Shown piece by piece: positions 6,431-13,842 of a stretch of DNA of 18,215 nt. The DNA is taken from NCBI GenBank assembly GCA_964535155.1, contig CAZHSR010000014.1, forward strand, positions 1 to 18,215. The letters run 5' to 3'. The DNA is from JAGPFW01 sp964535155. GTDB taxonomy: Bacteria; Patescibacteriota; WWE3; UBA101185; UBA10185. The notes beneath the pieces were generated by a model that saw only the letters and a list, made by a program, of their open reading frames with translations, was not told where the DNA came from and made no database searches. The position numbers and the translations under genes are program-made. How positions within the stretch are numbered: the stretch's first letter is position 1; each line of letters begins with the position of its first letter.

Positions 6431-7545
6431 CAGCAAAAGCCTCATTAGAAGTAAAAACCAGTAAAAAAAATATAGTTGATGAAAAAGATAGAGCTGCACA
6501 AAAGCTTGTATTGCGGGGTAAAAAGCAAGGCTATTTAACCATTGATGAGATTTTATCCGTTTTTCCCAATGCTGAAGAACATATTGAACAATTAGATAAG
6601 CTTTACGAAAGGCTTGGAAAAGAAGGAATTAGCGTTTTTGATATGGCTGCTGAAGTCCCCGACGAAGATTTAGACGCTTTCTCTAAAGGGATTTTAGCCA
6701 AATTGGAAAATGGAAAGTCCCGTTCTACAGACCCTGTAAGAATGTACTTGCGAGAAATTGGAAAAGTAGAGCTTTTAACTGAAGAAGATGAGGTAGCTTT
6801 AGCTAAAGGGATAGAAAAATCGGATTCCACTTCTTTTGAACATTTAACCCGAGCAAATTTAAGACTTGTTGTTTCTATAGCAAAAAAATACATGGGAAGA
6901 GGCTTGTCCTTTTTGGATTTAATTCAGGAAGGAAACACTGGATTAATGCGTGCAGTTGAAAAATTTGACTGGCGAAGAGGATTTAAATTTTCTACTTATG
7001 CAACTTGGTGGATAAGACAAGCAATAACTCGTGCTTTGGCAGATCAGGCTAGAACAATAAGAATTCCTGTACATATGGTGGAAACAATAAATAAGTATAA
7101 AAAGATAGAACGACAGTTAGAGCAACAACATGAACGAACCATTAGACCAGATGAAGTAGCAAAAGAGATGGGAATTGATATGGAAAAGGCAGCTCAGATA
7201 GTGAAAATTGCGCAAAAGACTGCATCTATTGAAACGCCTGTTGGTAAAGAAGAGGATACGCGATTGAAGGAGTTTATTGAAGATAAAAAGACTTTGTCTC
7301 CTTTTGAATCAGCAAGTCAGGAGTTGCTAAAAGGGCATATTATGGAGGTTTTGGATAGCTTAAGTGGAAGAGAAAAGCGAGTTTTGGAGTTAAGGTTTGG
7401 CCTATTGGATGGGCGCGCACGCACTTTGGAAGAGGTTGGGCGGGAGTTTGGGGTTACGCGTGAGAGAATAAGGCAGATTGAGGCTAAGGCTTTGCGTAAG
7501 TTGAGGCATCCTTCGAGGAGTAAGCGGTTGAGGGATTATTTGTAG
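6427..7545 (+). CDS. rpoD: Primary RNA polymerase sigma factor (sigma-70/SigA)
   Basis: The 372-residue protein has the full primary sigma layout. A short region 1.1 lies at about 22-75. Region 1.2 is at 102-131 (DPVRMYLREIGKVELLTEEDE). Region 2 is at about 141-212 (NLRLVVSIAKKYMGRGL, then FSTYATWWIRQAI and RALADQARTIRIPVHM). Region 3 follows, and region 4 has the DNA-binding helix VTRERIRQIEAKALRKLRHP near 343-362. The conserved region 2.4/4.2 residues explain why TTGACA/TATAAT-like promoters are recognisable here. It sits in a macromolecular-synthesis-type order after dnaG, overlapping it by four bases. The last 150 bases use noticeably more G-ending codons than the rest. It ends convergently with the Fic gene, with no clear terminator between them. 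Confidence 0.98.
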   Translation: MTAKASLEVKTSKKNIVDEKDRAAQKLVLRGKKQGYLTIDEILSVFPNAEEHIEQLDKLYERLGKEGISVFDMAAEVPDEDLDAFSKGILAKLENGKSRSTDPVRMYLREIGKVELLTEEDEVALAKGIEKSDSTSFEHLTRANLRLVVSIAKKYMGRGLSFLDLIQEGNTGLMRAVEKFDWRRGFKFSTYATWWIRQAITRALADQARTIRIPVHMVETINKYKKIERQLEQQHERTIRPDEVAKEMGIDMEKAAQIVKIAQKTASIETPVGKEEDTRLKEFIEDKKTLSPFESASQELLKGHIMEVLDSLSGREKRVLELRFGLLDGRARTLEEVGREFGVTRERIRQIEAKALRKLRHPSRSKRLRDYL

Positions 7546-7564
7546 GGTTTTAGGCCGGGTCGTT

Positions 7565-8560
7565 TTAGAAGATTCTCTCTTTTATTTCCTCAAGCGTTAA
7601 TCTTTTTGTATTCTGCAATTCCCTTATCTTTTTAACAACTTCTAGAGAACTTTTTTCATACAATTGATACCCCCCTTGAGTGTAGTCCACAACTTTTAAC
7701 AAACCTTTTTCTGTCCAATGTCGTATTGTAGGTACAGTTTCCCCCGACAAATTGGCTAGTTCCCCAATTTTTAGGAAATCCTCCTCTGTGTTCTCCCCTT
7801 CTTTCCCTGTTAGCATGCCAATATACATGTCCAAAGAGCGTTCCACAGACTTATAAATTATGTTTAAATAGTCGTCCAAAGCCTCTTCATTATTTTTATC
7901 AAGTTGAGCCTTTTCAATACTGGAAATGTACTTGTGACGATCCTCTTTTCTAATTACAGCTGGAGGGTATCCTGCTTGGAGTAGCAATAAATTCATGAGA
8001 AGCCTTGCAGTTCTTCCATTTCCATCCACAAAAGGATAAATGCTTACTAATTTAAAATGAGCTTCTGCCGCAATTTGTATTGGATGTCCTTTTGCATTTT
8101 GCAACCACGCAATAAATTCATCCATTAAGTTTGGAACTTTCATTGGATTTGGCATAATGACTGTAGATCCTGCTATTCGTACAGGAACATTTCTATACCT
8201 TCCCGCATTAGTCTCGTCGATTTTCTGCAAAATCTTTTGATGAATTTCTAAAATTGTGTTTGCCGTTATCTTGTTTCTCTTAATTTTACTTTTTTCCAAA
8301 ATTAGATTAAAAGCTTCCCCATGATTAACAGCTTCCAAGTGTTCCTCTAGACTTTTACCTTCAACTGTAATGCCTTTTTCAACAATTAAAGCAGTCTCCG
8401 CACGAGATAGGGTGTTTCCCTCAATTGCATTGGATGTGTAAGTAAGTTCTACCCTAAACCATTCGTAAAGGTTTTTAATAAATTCAGGTGGAAGGGGTTG
8501 AAAGGCTTCAAGCAGGTCTTTTTTATTGTCTATTCTGGTTAATAAGTCTTTTGGTAGCAT
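7565..8560 (-). CDS. Fic-domain protein with C-terminal MerR-type HTH; catalytic His replaced by Tyr
   Basis: The 331-residue protein has a Fic domain at about 30-250. Fic enzymes usually transfer AMP to target proteins. An S-x-x-x-E-G/N inhibitory helix motif is present (S43-N-A-I-E47-G48), typical of class II, N-terminally autoinhibited Fic proteins. The catalytic motif, normally H-P-F-x-D-G-N-G-R-x-x-R, reads Y175-PFVDGNGRTAR186: the essential His is a Tyr (TAT codon, minus strand, bases 8036-8038). All other motif residues are intact. The C-terminal part (264-331) is a MerR-like winged HTH: KIGELANLSGETVPTIRHW, then GYQLY and ELQNTKRLTLEEIKERI. Most Fic proteins of this layout carry a different winged helix here. 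A strong promoter with an inverted repeat lies upstream. It may be a DNA-binding regulator or pseudoenzyme; ordinary AMP transfer is unlikely. Confidence 0.88.
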   Translation of the reverse strand: MLPKDLLTRIDNKKDLLEAFQPLPPEFIKNLYEWFRVELTYTSNAIEGNTLSRAETALIVEKGITVEGKSLEEHLEAVNHGEAFNLILEKSKIKRNKITANTILEIHQKILQKIDETNAGRYRNVPVRIAGSTVIMPNPMKVPNLMDEFIAWLQNAKGHPIQIAAEAHFKLVSIYPFVDGNGRTARLLMNLLLLQAGYPPAVIRKEDRHKYISSIEKAQLDKNNEEALDDYLNIIYKSVERSLDMYIGMLTGKEGENTEEDFLKIGELANLSGETVPTIRHWTEKGLLKVVDYTQGGYQLYEKSSLEVVKKIRELQNTKRLTLEEIKERIF

Positions 8561-8569
8561 ATAGTGTAA

Positions 8570-8598
8570 AGTATAAGGTGATACTTGATAGTTGTCAA
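8570..8598 (-). promoter_or_regulatory. Promoter of the Fic-MerR gene
   Basis: On the minus strand TTGACA (plus 8593-8598) is followed after 17 bases by TATACT (plus 8570-8575). The ATG comes nine bases after the -10 box, so the messenger would be leaderless or nearly so. The -35 box lies at the end of pgi. Confidence 0.8.
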
Positions 8599-8600
8599 GT
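8583..8600. repeat. Inverted repeat over the Fic promoter, candidate operator
   Basis: ACTTGA (8583-8588) and TCAAGT (8595-8600) form perfect six-base arms around a six-base centre. The repeat covers the -35 box and half the spacer of the Fic-MerR promoter. It could be where the MerR domain of the same protein binds. The arms are short, so chance is possible. Confidence 0.45.
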
Positions 8601-9703
8601 TATTCTCTAAGCTTCCTCTTGTACCCCTCCACATCAGGTTGACCAAAAGGATTTACATCCAGTAGTTTTGCCAAAAGTAAAGTTTCAAAAAACTTGGTTT
8701 GCATAAATCCTCCCAAATTAGTCTCATGTAAAGTTTCCAAAGCTGTTTCTCTACACGGAATATTTTCTTCCTTATAAATTTCCAAAACCGCATCTTTAAT
8801 AATATCTTGGTACTGATTTTTCCCCTTTACAGAAATTATTTCATGCTGTGTAATTTGCTTTCCCCCCACAAAAAACTGTTGTAAAGAGTGTAGATCCCTT
8901 GATCCCACCGAAATCATGGGCAATAAGCCTTTTCCATCCTTGCCTAAACTTTCGCCAATTAACTGTTTTTGCCATTCTGCCCACGAAATTAGCTCTTTTG
9001 AAAAAACAAACATGTTATAAACTTCTTTTCCTTTTGTGTAAGCCTCAAAAATTTGCAAAACAGAATCTATTAACTCATCTTGCTTTGTGGAAAAAATCTC
9101 TTCGGTGGCTTCTCTAGCTCCTTCCAATAAAGCTTTTGTGTCAACACCTGCCAATTCCAATGGAAGTAACCCCACGGAAGTAAGCGCCGAAAAGCGTCCC
9201 CCAACATTGTTGGGTAAAGTTAAAACCAATTTGTTAGGAGTGATTGGTGAGGAATCCCCTGTAATAAAAAACTCTATGTAAGCCTTATTATTTGGTAGGA
9301 CCTCCTTAAGAAGAGCGTAGTTGATTGCTGTTTCAATTGTGGTGCCAGATTTACTAATATTTAAAATTGCAACTTCATCTTTTTTGCAGTCTTTAATTTG
9401 ATCTATAATTTGGGAAATAATATCTGGCTCTACCTGATCCAAAAAATGCATTTGAGGAAGGGTTCTTTCTAATTTTAAAGCGTCATATATTGCCTTTGCT
9501 CCCAAGCAAGACCCCCCTATTCCAATAGCGATGATGTGTTTTAAATTTGCGGGATTAAGATCTGCTTGGGAAATTGTGGTTTTTACTTGTTCTAAAATTG
9601 CGGCATCAAAAGGAAGGTGTAAAAAGCTCTCTTCAGTAGTGTAACCTTCTTGATCCGCAATTTTTTTAAGCTGTTTTAGGTAGGTTTGAAGGGTTTCTTG
9701 CAT
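8600..9703 (-). CDS. pgi: Glucose-6-phosphate isomerase
   Basis: The 367-residue protein interconverts glucose 6-phosphate and fructose 6-phosphate in glycolysis. SIS-domain phosphate-binding segments are clear: GIGGSCLGAKAIYDAL at 61-76 and LNISKSGTTIET near 114-125. Active-site segments GGRFSALTSVG (178-188), E251 in LIGESLGK and H272 in SVGSRDLHSLQQ are present, and the C-terminal NPFGQPDVEGYKRKL fits the family. It is shorter than typical enzymes (about 430-550 residues), resembling the compact forms of reduced genomes. It lies 24 bases after the HigA gene but has its own extended -10 promoter. The end overlaps the Fic promoter. Confidence 0.95.
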   Translation of the reverse strand: MQETLQTYLKQLKKIADQEGYTTEESFLHLPFDAAILEQVKTTISQADLNPANLKHIIAIGIGGSCLGAKAIYDALKLERTLPQMHFLDQVEPDIISQIIDQIKDCKKDEVAILNISKSGTTIETAINYALLKEVLPNNKAYIEFFITGDSSPITPNKLVLTLPNNVGGRFSALTSVGLLPLELAGVDTKALLEGAREATEEIFSTKQDELIDSVLQIFEAYTKGKEVYNMFVFSKELISWAEWQKQLIGESLGKDGKGLLPMISVGSRDLHSLQQFFVGGKQITQHEIISVKGKNQYQDIIKDAVLEIYKEENIPCRETALETLHETNLGGFMQTKFFETLLLAKLLDVNPFGQPDVEGYKRKLRE

Positions 9704-9709
9704 GGGTTA

Positions 9710-9718
9710 AGTATAACA
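9710..9718 (-). promoter_or_regulatory. Extended -10 promoter of pgi
   Basis: On the minus strand TGTTATACT (TG-n-TATACT) lies six bases before the pgi ATG. No -35 hexamer is evident at the right spacing, which is common for extended -10 promoters. It suggests leaderless pgi messenger independent of the toxin-antitoxin operon. Confidence 0.5.
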
Positions 9719-9727
9719 AGTTTTGGA

Positions 9728-10816
9728 TTAGGTCGGCTGAATAAAATGGTAGCGACTTCTTAAACCATTAAGTTCATTAAACTTCAGTACGCCAAGATGT
9801 TGCAGTCTTCCAACCACAATACCTGGATGAATGCCCAAGGTATGAGCCAAATTGATGATATTTTCCTTGTTTACAGAGCTGTTTGCTAAAAACTCCTCAA
9901 TTACCTTACTTGAGATAAGGTGTTTTGATGCAAATTCATCTGCCTCAGTCTCTAGTGTACATTCTTGACTTTTTTTGGGCTCAAAATCGATAAACTTTTC
10001 CTTCTTGCTATGTAAAAGCAGATGTCCTAGTTCGTGGAATAATGTAAACCATAGCAAATCATTAAAAGAACCCCTTAAACTAAGTTGAATAAGTGCTTTG
10101 TCTGAGGACATCCATCTACTAGCACCATTAACATAGGTTTTAGGTAAATATGGGATAAACACTAAGGCCACCCCACAATCGGAGCAAATCTGACGCATTT
10201 TTTTGCTCAAGTCTTTCTTGGTATTGGTTAATTCTCTGAGTTTGGGCAGTGACTTTATGAGTTCTGCTCTGTCAAATGGGGCTGTCTCGATTCTTGAGGC
10301 TACGACTTCCCCTTGTCTTAACCATGTAACTAGATTCTCACTGGAATGTCCACTATTTTTAATCTGCTTAAAAGCAACTGCTTCTAAATCAGGTAACAAT
10401 GCCAAAGATGTGACCCTAAAGTATTTGAGTAAATTCTGGACGCGTTCCTCAATGATCCTTGTTTGGGGTACCCAGCCCAATTTTGCCATAATATTATATG
10501 GATATTTTCTAGCTAAATGTATTTCTTCGGTTATTCTTTTCTTTGCATCTATTTTCGCCAAGATCTCTCGATAATTCTTTTCCAGTGCATTCCAAAAGGA
10601 AGCAGGCACACCTAGAGCAAGTTCGAATTGAATTGCTGTCTCTGGCGTTATTGAAGCTTGCCCATTGATTATTTCGCTAATGGTTTTCTCAGGTCTGTCG
10701 GTCCGTTTAGAGAGCTCTGATTGAGTCATATTTAAGACCTCCAAGGTTTCCGCTAGGGTGGCCCCTGGGTGAACAGCATAGTCTGGGTTGTAATTGTCTA
10801 TTTTATTAGTAATCAT
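9728..10816 (-). CDS. higA: HigA-type HTH antitoxin fused to an ImmA/IrrE metallopeptidase domain
   Basis: The protein joins two parts. An N-terminal XRE/HigA helix-turn-helix at about 18-75 contains HPGATLAETLEVLNMTQSEL and the recognition helix TISEIINGQASI. The C-terminal ImmA/IrrE (COG2856-like) zinc peptidase domain carries H261-E-L-G-H265 and the downstream acidic helix ETEADEFA (289-296) that supplies the third ligand. A further HTH-like end (ENIINLAHTLGIHPGIVVGRL) follows. The HTH should repress the operon and neutralise HigB; the peptidase may process the antitoxin or a regulator, as in ImmA-ImmR systems. I chose the ATG at 10816; an in-frame TTG at 10828 would overlap the HigB stop by four bases and add four residues. 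Neither start has a Shine-Dalgarno sequence. Confidence 0.87.
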   Translation of the reverse strand: MITNKIDNYNPDYAVHPGATLAETLEVLNMTQSELSKRTDRPEKTISEIINGQASITPETAIQFELALGVPASFWNALEKNYREILAKIDAKKRITEEIHLARKYPYNIMAKLGWVPQTRIIEERVQNLLKYFRVTSLALLPDLEAVAFKQIKNSGHSSENLVTWLRQGEVVASRIETAPFDRAELIKSLPKLRELTNTKKDLSKKMRQICSDCGVALVFIPYLPKTYVNGASRWMSSDKALIQLSLRGSFNDLLWFTLFHELGHLLLHSKKEKFIDFEPKKSQECTLETEADEFASKHLISSKVIEEFLANSSVNKENIINLAHTLGIHPGIVVGRLQHLGVLKFNELNGLRSRYHFIQPT

Positions 10817-10824
10817 ATTAATAT

Positions 10825-11142
10825 TCAATGGTAATCAACTACTTCTATAATTTCTACCTCCGTTATTCTTGTTTCCTCAAATACCTTAAGTTCCGAAATT
10901 GGGAGAAATATCAGTCTCATAGGATGTCCCAGATCCACTGCATACTGCCCGTTCCGATCGCCCTGTAGTCGGTGACAACGAGGTCCTGGCAAGGTTTTTA
11001 ATTCTGCGAGGCAGGATACAGCCCTAATTTCTCCAATTCTTTTAAATAGCATATCCTTTTGCTTAGGACCTAACTTTTGAATAGCAAGTTTTTCTAATTC
11101 ACATAATTTTTTGATTTTGCTATTTCTAAATGTAATATACAT
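10825..11142 (-). CDS. higB: HigB-type mRNA-interferase toxin (RelE superfamily)
   Basis: The 105-residue protein matches the HigB 'killer protein' family, which cleaves mRNA on the ribosome. It starts MYITFRNSKIKKLCE, has the central LKTLPGPRCHRLQGDRNGQ with the basic and His positions used for RNA binding, then YAVDLGHPMRLIF and the terminal VEIIEVVDYH. The toxin-first order is typical of higBA. It begins just downstream of a palindrome that overlaps the predicted transcription start. It stops TGA, which shows that TGA is not reassigned in this organism. Confidence 0.9.
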   Translation of the reverse strand: MYITFRNSKIKKLCELEKLAIQKLGPKQKDMLFKRIGEIRAVSCLAELKTLPGPRCHRLQGDRNGQYAVDLGHPMRLIFLPISELKVFEETRITEVEIIEVVDYH

Positions 11143-11169
11143 GGTTTTTCTATAAGTATCAACATTCTA

Positions 11170-11186
11170 TTAACCCCCAGGGTTAA
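11170..11186. promoter_or_regulatory. Palindromic operator of higBA
   Basis: TTAACCC and GGGTTAA form perfect seven-base arms around CCA. On the minus strand it lies directly after the higBA -10 box, over the expected transcription start, where HigA would block transcription. Assignment to HigA is inference from position and symmetry. Confidence 0.65.
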
Positions 11187-11187
11187 G

Positions 11188-11216
11188 ATAATACCAAATT
11201 TCAATATGGATTTCAA
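11188..11216 (-). promoter_or_regulatory. Promoter of higBA
   Basis: On the minus strand TTGAAA (plus 11211-11216), a 17-base spacer and TATTAT (plus 11188-11193) form a promoter with five of six matches at the -10. The leader of about 40 bases contains the TTAACCC palindrome. The promoter occupies the same 75 bases as the start region of mutS on the other strand. Confidence 0.65.
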
Positions 11217-11231
11217 CCCTCATTTTTATTG

Positions 11232-11237
11232 TAAAAT
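11232..11237 (+). promoter_or_regulatory. Possible -10 box of mutS
   Basis: TAAAAT lies seven bases before the chosen mutS ATG. No convincing -35 is seen. The spacing matches the leaderless pattern of other promoters in the window, but the motif is common in AT-rich DNA. Confidence 0.35.
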
Positions 11238-11244
11238 ACCCTAT

Positions 11245-13743
11245 ATGACAAACAACTTTGCCACCCCCATGATGCAACAATACGCCCAAATCAAGCAAAA
11301 ATACCCAGATTGCATCATATTCTTTAGACTTGGCGACTTTTACGAAATGTTTATGGATGACGCCAAAATTGGCGCGGAAGTTTTAGACATTACTTTAACC
11401 AGCAGAGACCGCGGAAAAGACGGCAGAGTTCCCATGGCGGGAGTTCCCTATCATGCTGTGGATTCATATTTACCTCGGTTGGTAAAGGCAGGATACAAAG
11501 TGGCAATTTGTGAGCAAATAGGTTCTCCAGACGGTAGCAACTTAATGCGAAGAGAGATTGTGCGCGTTGTGTCTCCTGGTACTTTATTAACGGAAGGTTG
11601 TCTTGAAAAAAAGGAGAATAATTACATTTTTTCACTTGTTTACTTGGAACAAAAAGGAAAAAAGCTGGCTGGGGTTGGTTTAGCGGACCTTTCCACGGGA
11701 GATTTTTTGGTGCAAGAATTTGAACTGGAAGAAAAGGCTCAGTTAGGGGAAATTTTAAAAGATGCAATTTATAGATTTTCGCCTACAGAAGCCGTTTTAA
11801 ATGAAGAAAATTATAATGATCCGGAAATCTTGCATTTTTTAAAATCAGAAGGTCAATTAAGCGTTAATTTTTTTGATCAGGCAGAGTTTTATACAAATTG
11901 CGCTGAGAAGACTCTAAAAGATCATTTTGGTGTAAAAAGTTTGGCAAGTTTTGGCCTAGAAACAAAGGAAGTTGCACAAAAGTCAGGAGCTTTGCTTTTG
12001 GGTTATTTGTTAAGCAGTCAAAAAAGCACTTTGGACCATATTACAAGTATTGGGCTTTTAAATAAAGAAGGGCTTGTTAGCCTGGATCCTTCAACGCTTC
12101 AAAATTTGGAGATTTTTTCCTCTTTACGCACGGGTGCAAAGCAGGGTTCTCTCATTTCCTATTTGGATGAGACGCAAACTTCCCTGGGAGGGCGGCTTTT
12201 GCGATCTTGGCTTAGGAATCCTTTGCAAGATCCTGCTCAGTTGGAAGAGCGGTACAACGCCATTGATTTTTTTATATCTCATGTGGACTATTATGAAAAA
12301 TTGCAAGAAGCCTTAACCGAAATTACTGATATTGAACGCATTTTATCTAGGTTGTCTGTAGGCATAGGAAATCCGGTTGACTTAAAATCCATGGAATCCT
12401 CTTTACAAAAGGCTTTAGAAATTAGAGACTTTTTTGCAACATTACAAACCGAAGTTGCTTTGCCCCAAGCTTTAACAGTTATTATTCAGCAAATTTCCCC
12501 AAGTTTAGAAGATCTAATTTTGTATCTGCAAACAACAATTGTGGAAGAACCTCCTATTGATACCAAAAGTGGCGGAATTATTTGCCCAGGGGTGAGTGCA
12601 GAGCTGGACAATTTAAAACAAAGCATTTCATCAAGCAAAGACTGGCTTTCACAACTGGAAGAAACCCAAAGGCGAGAAACCGGCATCTCTTCGCTTAAGG
12701 TGCGATTTAACAAAATTTATGGCTATTACATAGAAATCACCAAATCCAACTTGGGACTAGTGCCACAAAGCTACATTAGAAAGCAAACCATGGTGGGAGG
12801 GGAGCGTTTTATTACACAAGAGCTGAAGGAACACGAAGAGCGAATTTTATCTTCGGAGGAGAAAATAAATGAGATGGAGTTGGCACTTTTTTTGGAGGCC
12901 GTGAAAAAAACCTTGGAATATACAGCGCAAATTAAGGAAACGGCCTTAAGCGTAGCCACACTGGACTGTTTTTTATGCTTTACACACTTTGCTTTAACAA
13001 AAGAATTTGTTCGCCCAACTTTGCTTGACAATGGCACTCTGGAAATAAAAGAAGGGCGACATCCTGTTGTGGAAGCACTTTTAGATATTGGCTCTTTTAA
13101 CCCTAATGACACAATTTTAAGCCAAAATCCTAGCCTCCTTCTATTAACAGGGCCTAACATGTCTGGAAAATCAGTTTATATTCGCCAAGTAGCAATCATT
13201 GTATTGCTGGCACAAATCGGTTGTTTTGTTCCCGCTAAAAACGCAAAAATCTCTCCAGTTGACAAAGTTTTTGTTAGAAGTGGCGCCTCAGACATGATTT
13301 CTTCTGGCGTCTCTACTTTTATGATGGAAATGTTGGAAGCTGCTTACATCCTTAACAACGCCTCAAAATCCAGCCTAGTAATAATGGATGAAGTAGGCAG
13401 GGGAACAAGCACTTATGACGGAATAAGTTTAGCCTGGTCTATTGCAGAGCACTTAATCTCATCGGAACTTGGCTGCAAGACCCTTTTTGCTACCCATTAT
13501 CACGAACTCTGTGCTCTAGAAGAAAAATATCCTAAAAAGGTTAAAAATTTATCGGTTTTAGTGGAAAAAGATTCCAAAGGAAACCCAGTCTTTTTGCATA
13601 AAGTAATAGAAGGACCTGCCGAACATAGTTATGGAATTTCTGTTGCAGAAATGGCAGGAATCCCGGAAAAGGTGACAAAAAAGGCAAGGGAAATTTTAGA
13701 AGACTTGGAATCTAGAGGACTTCGTGTTACAGTATCGCATTAG
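11245..13743 (+). CDS. mutS: DNA mismatch repair ATPase MutS
   Basis: The 832-residue protein recognises mismatches and starts repair. The mismatch-binding domain has the F-x-E motif (F32-Y-E34 in GDFYEMF), and VPMAGVPYHAVDSYL follows. The core, lever and clamp domains occupy the middle, including the KIYGYYIEITKSN segment. The ATPase has Walker A GPNMSGKS (636-643), Walker B ending in D715-E and the signature region GRGTSTYDGISLAWS. The stretch ATHYHEL and the end GPAEHSYGISVAEMAGIPEKV are standard. The frame extends upstream to an ATG at 11206, but that 13-residue extension would lie within the higBA promoter and is unlike family starts; MTNNFATPMMQQYAQIK fits. No mutL is in the window. Confidence 0.97.
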   Translation: MTNNFATPMMQQYAQIKQKYPDCIIFFRLGDFYEMFMDDAKIGAEVLDITLTSRDRGKDGRVPMAGVPYHAVDSYLPRLVKAGYKVAICEQIGSPDGSNLMRREIVRVVSPGTLLTEGCLEKKENNYIFSLVYLEQKGKKLAGVGLADLSTGDFLVQEFELEEKAQLGEILKDAIYRFSPTEAVLNEENYNDPEILHFLKSEGQLSVNFFDQAEFYTNCAEKTLKDHFGVKSLASFGLETKEVAQKSGALLLGYLLSSQKSTLDHITSIGLLNKEGLVSLDPSTLQNLEIFSSLRTGAKQGSLISYLDETQTSLGGRLLRSWLRNPLQDPAQLEERYNAIDFFISHVDYYEKLQEALTEITDIERILSRLSVGIGNPVDLKSMESSLQKALEIRDFFATLQTEVALPQALTVIIQQISPSLEDLILYLQTTIVEEPPIDTKSGGIICPGVSAELDNLKQSISSSKDWLSQLEETQRRETGISSLKVRFNKIYGYYIEITKSNLGLVPQSYIRKQTMVGGERFITQELKEHEERILSSEEKINEMELALFLEAVKKTLEYTAQIKETALSVATLDCFLCFTHFALTKEFVRPTLLDNGTLEIKEGRHPVVEALLDIGSFNPNDTILSQNPSLLLLTGPNMSGKSVYIRQVAIIVLLAQIGCFVPAKNAKISPVDKVFVRSGASDMISSGVSTFMMEMLEAAYILNNASKSSLVIMDEVGRGTSTYDGISLAWSIAEHLISSELGCKTLFATHYHELCALEEKYPKKVKNLSVLVEKDSKGNPVFLHKVIEGPAEHSYGISVAEMAGIPEKVTKKAREILEDLESRGLRVTVSH

Positions 13744-13795
13744 CAAGGCCTATTGGAAGGATTTGGAGTAAATACTGTTGTCAAAGCAAAAATAC

Positions 13796-13824
13796 TTGAC
13801 TAAGCCCTTTTTTCCAAGTAGAAT
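13796..13824 (+). promoter_or_regulatory. Promoter of the zinc-ribbon gene and rplY
   Basis: TTGACT (13796-13801), a 17-base spacer and TAGAAT (13819-13824) form a good promoter in the 99-base gap after mutS. Transcription would start about 12 bases before the ATG at 13843. Nothing else is visible in that gap; mutS has no clear terminator. Confidence 0.72.
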
Positions 13825-13842
13825 GCCAAAGCTAAACTAGAT

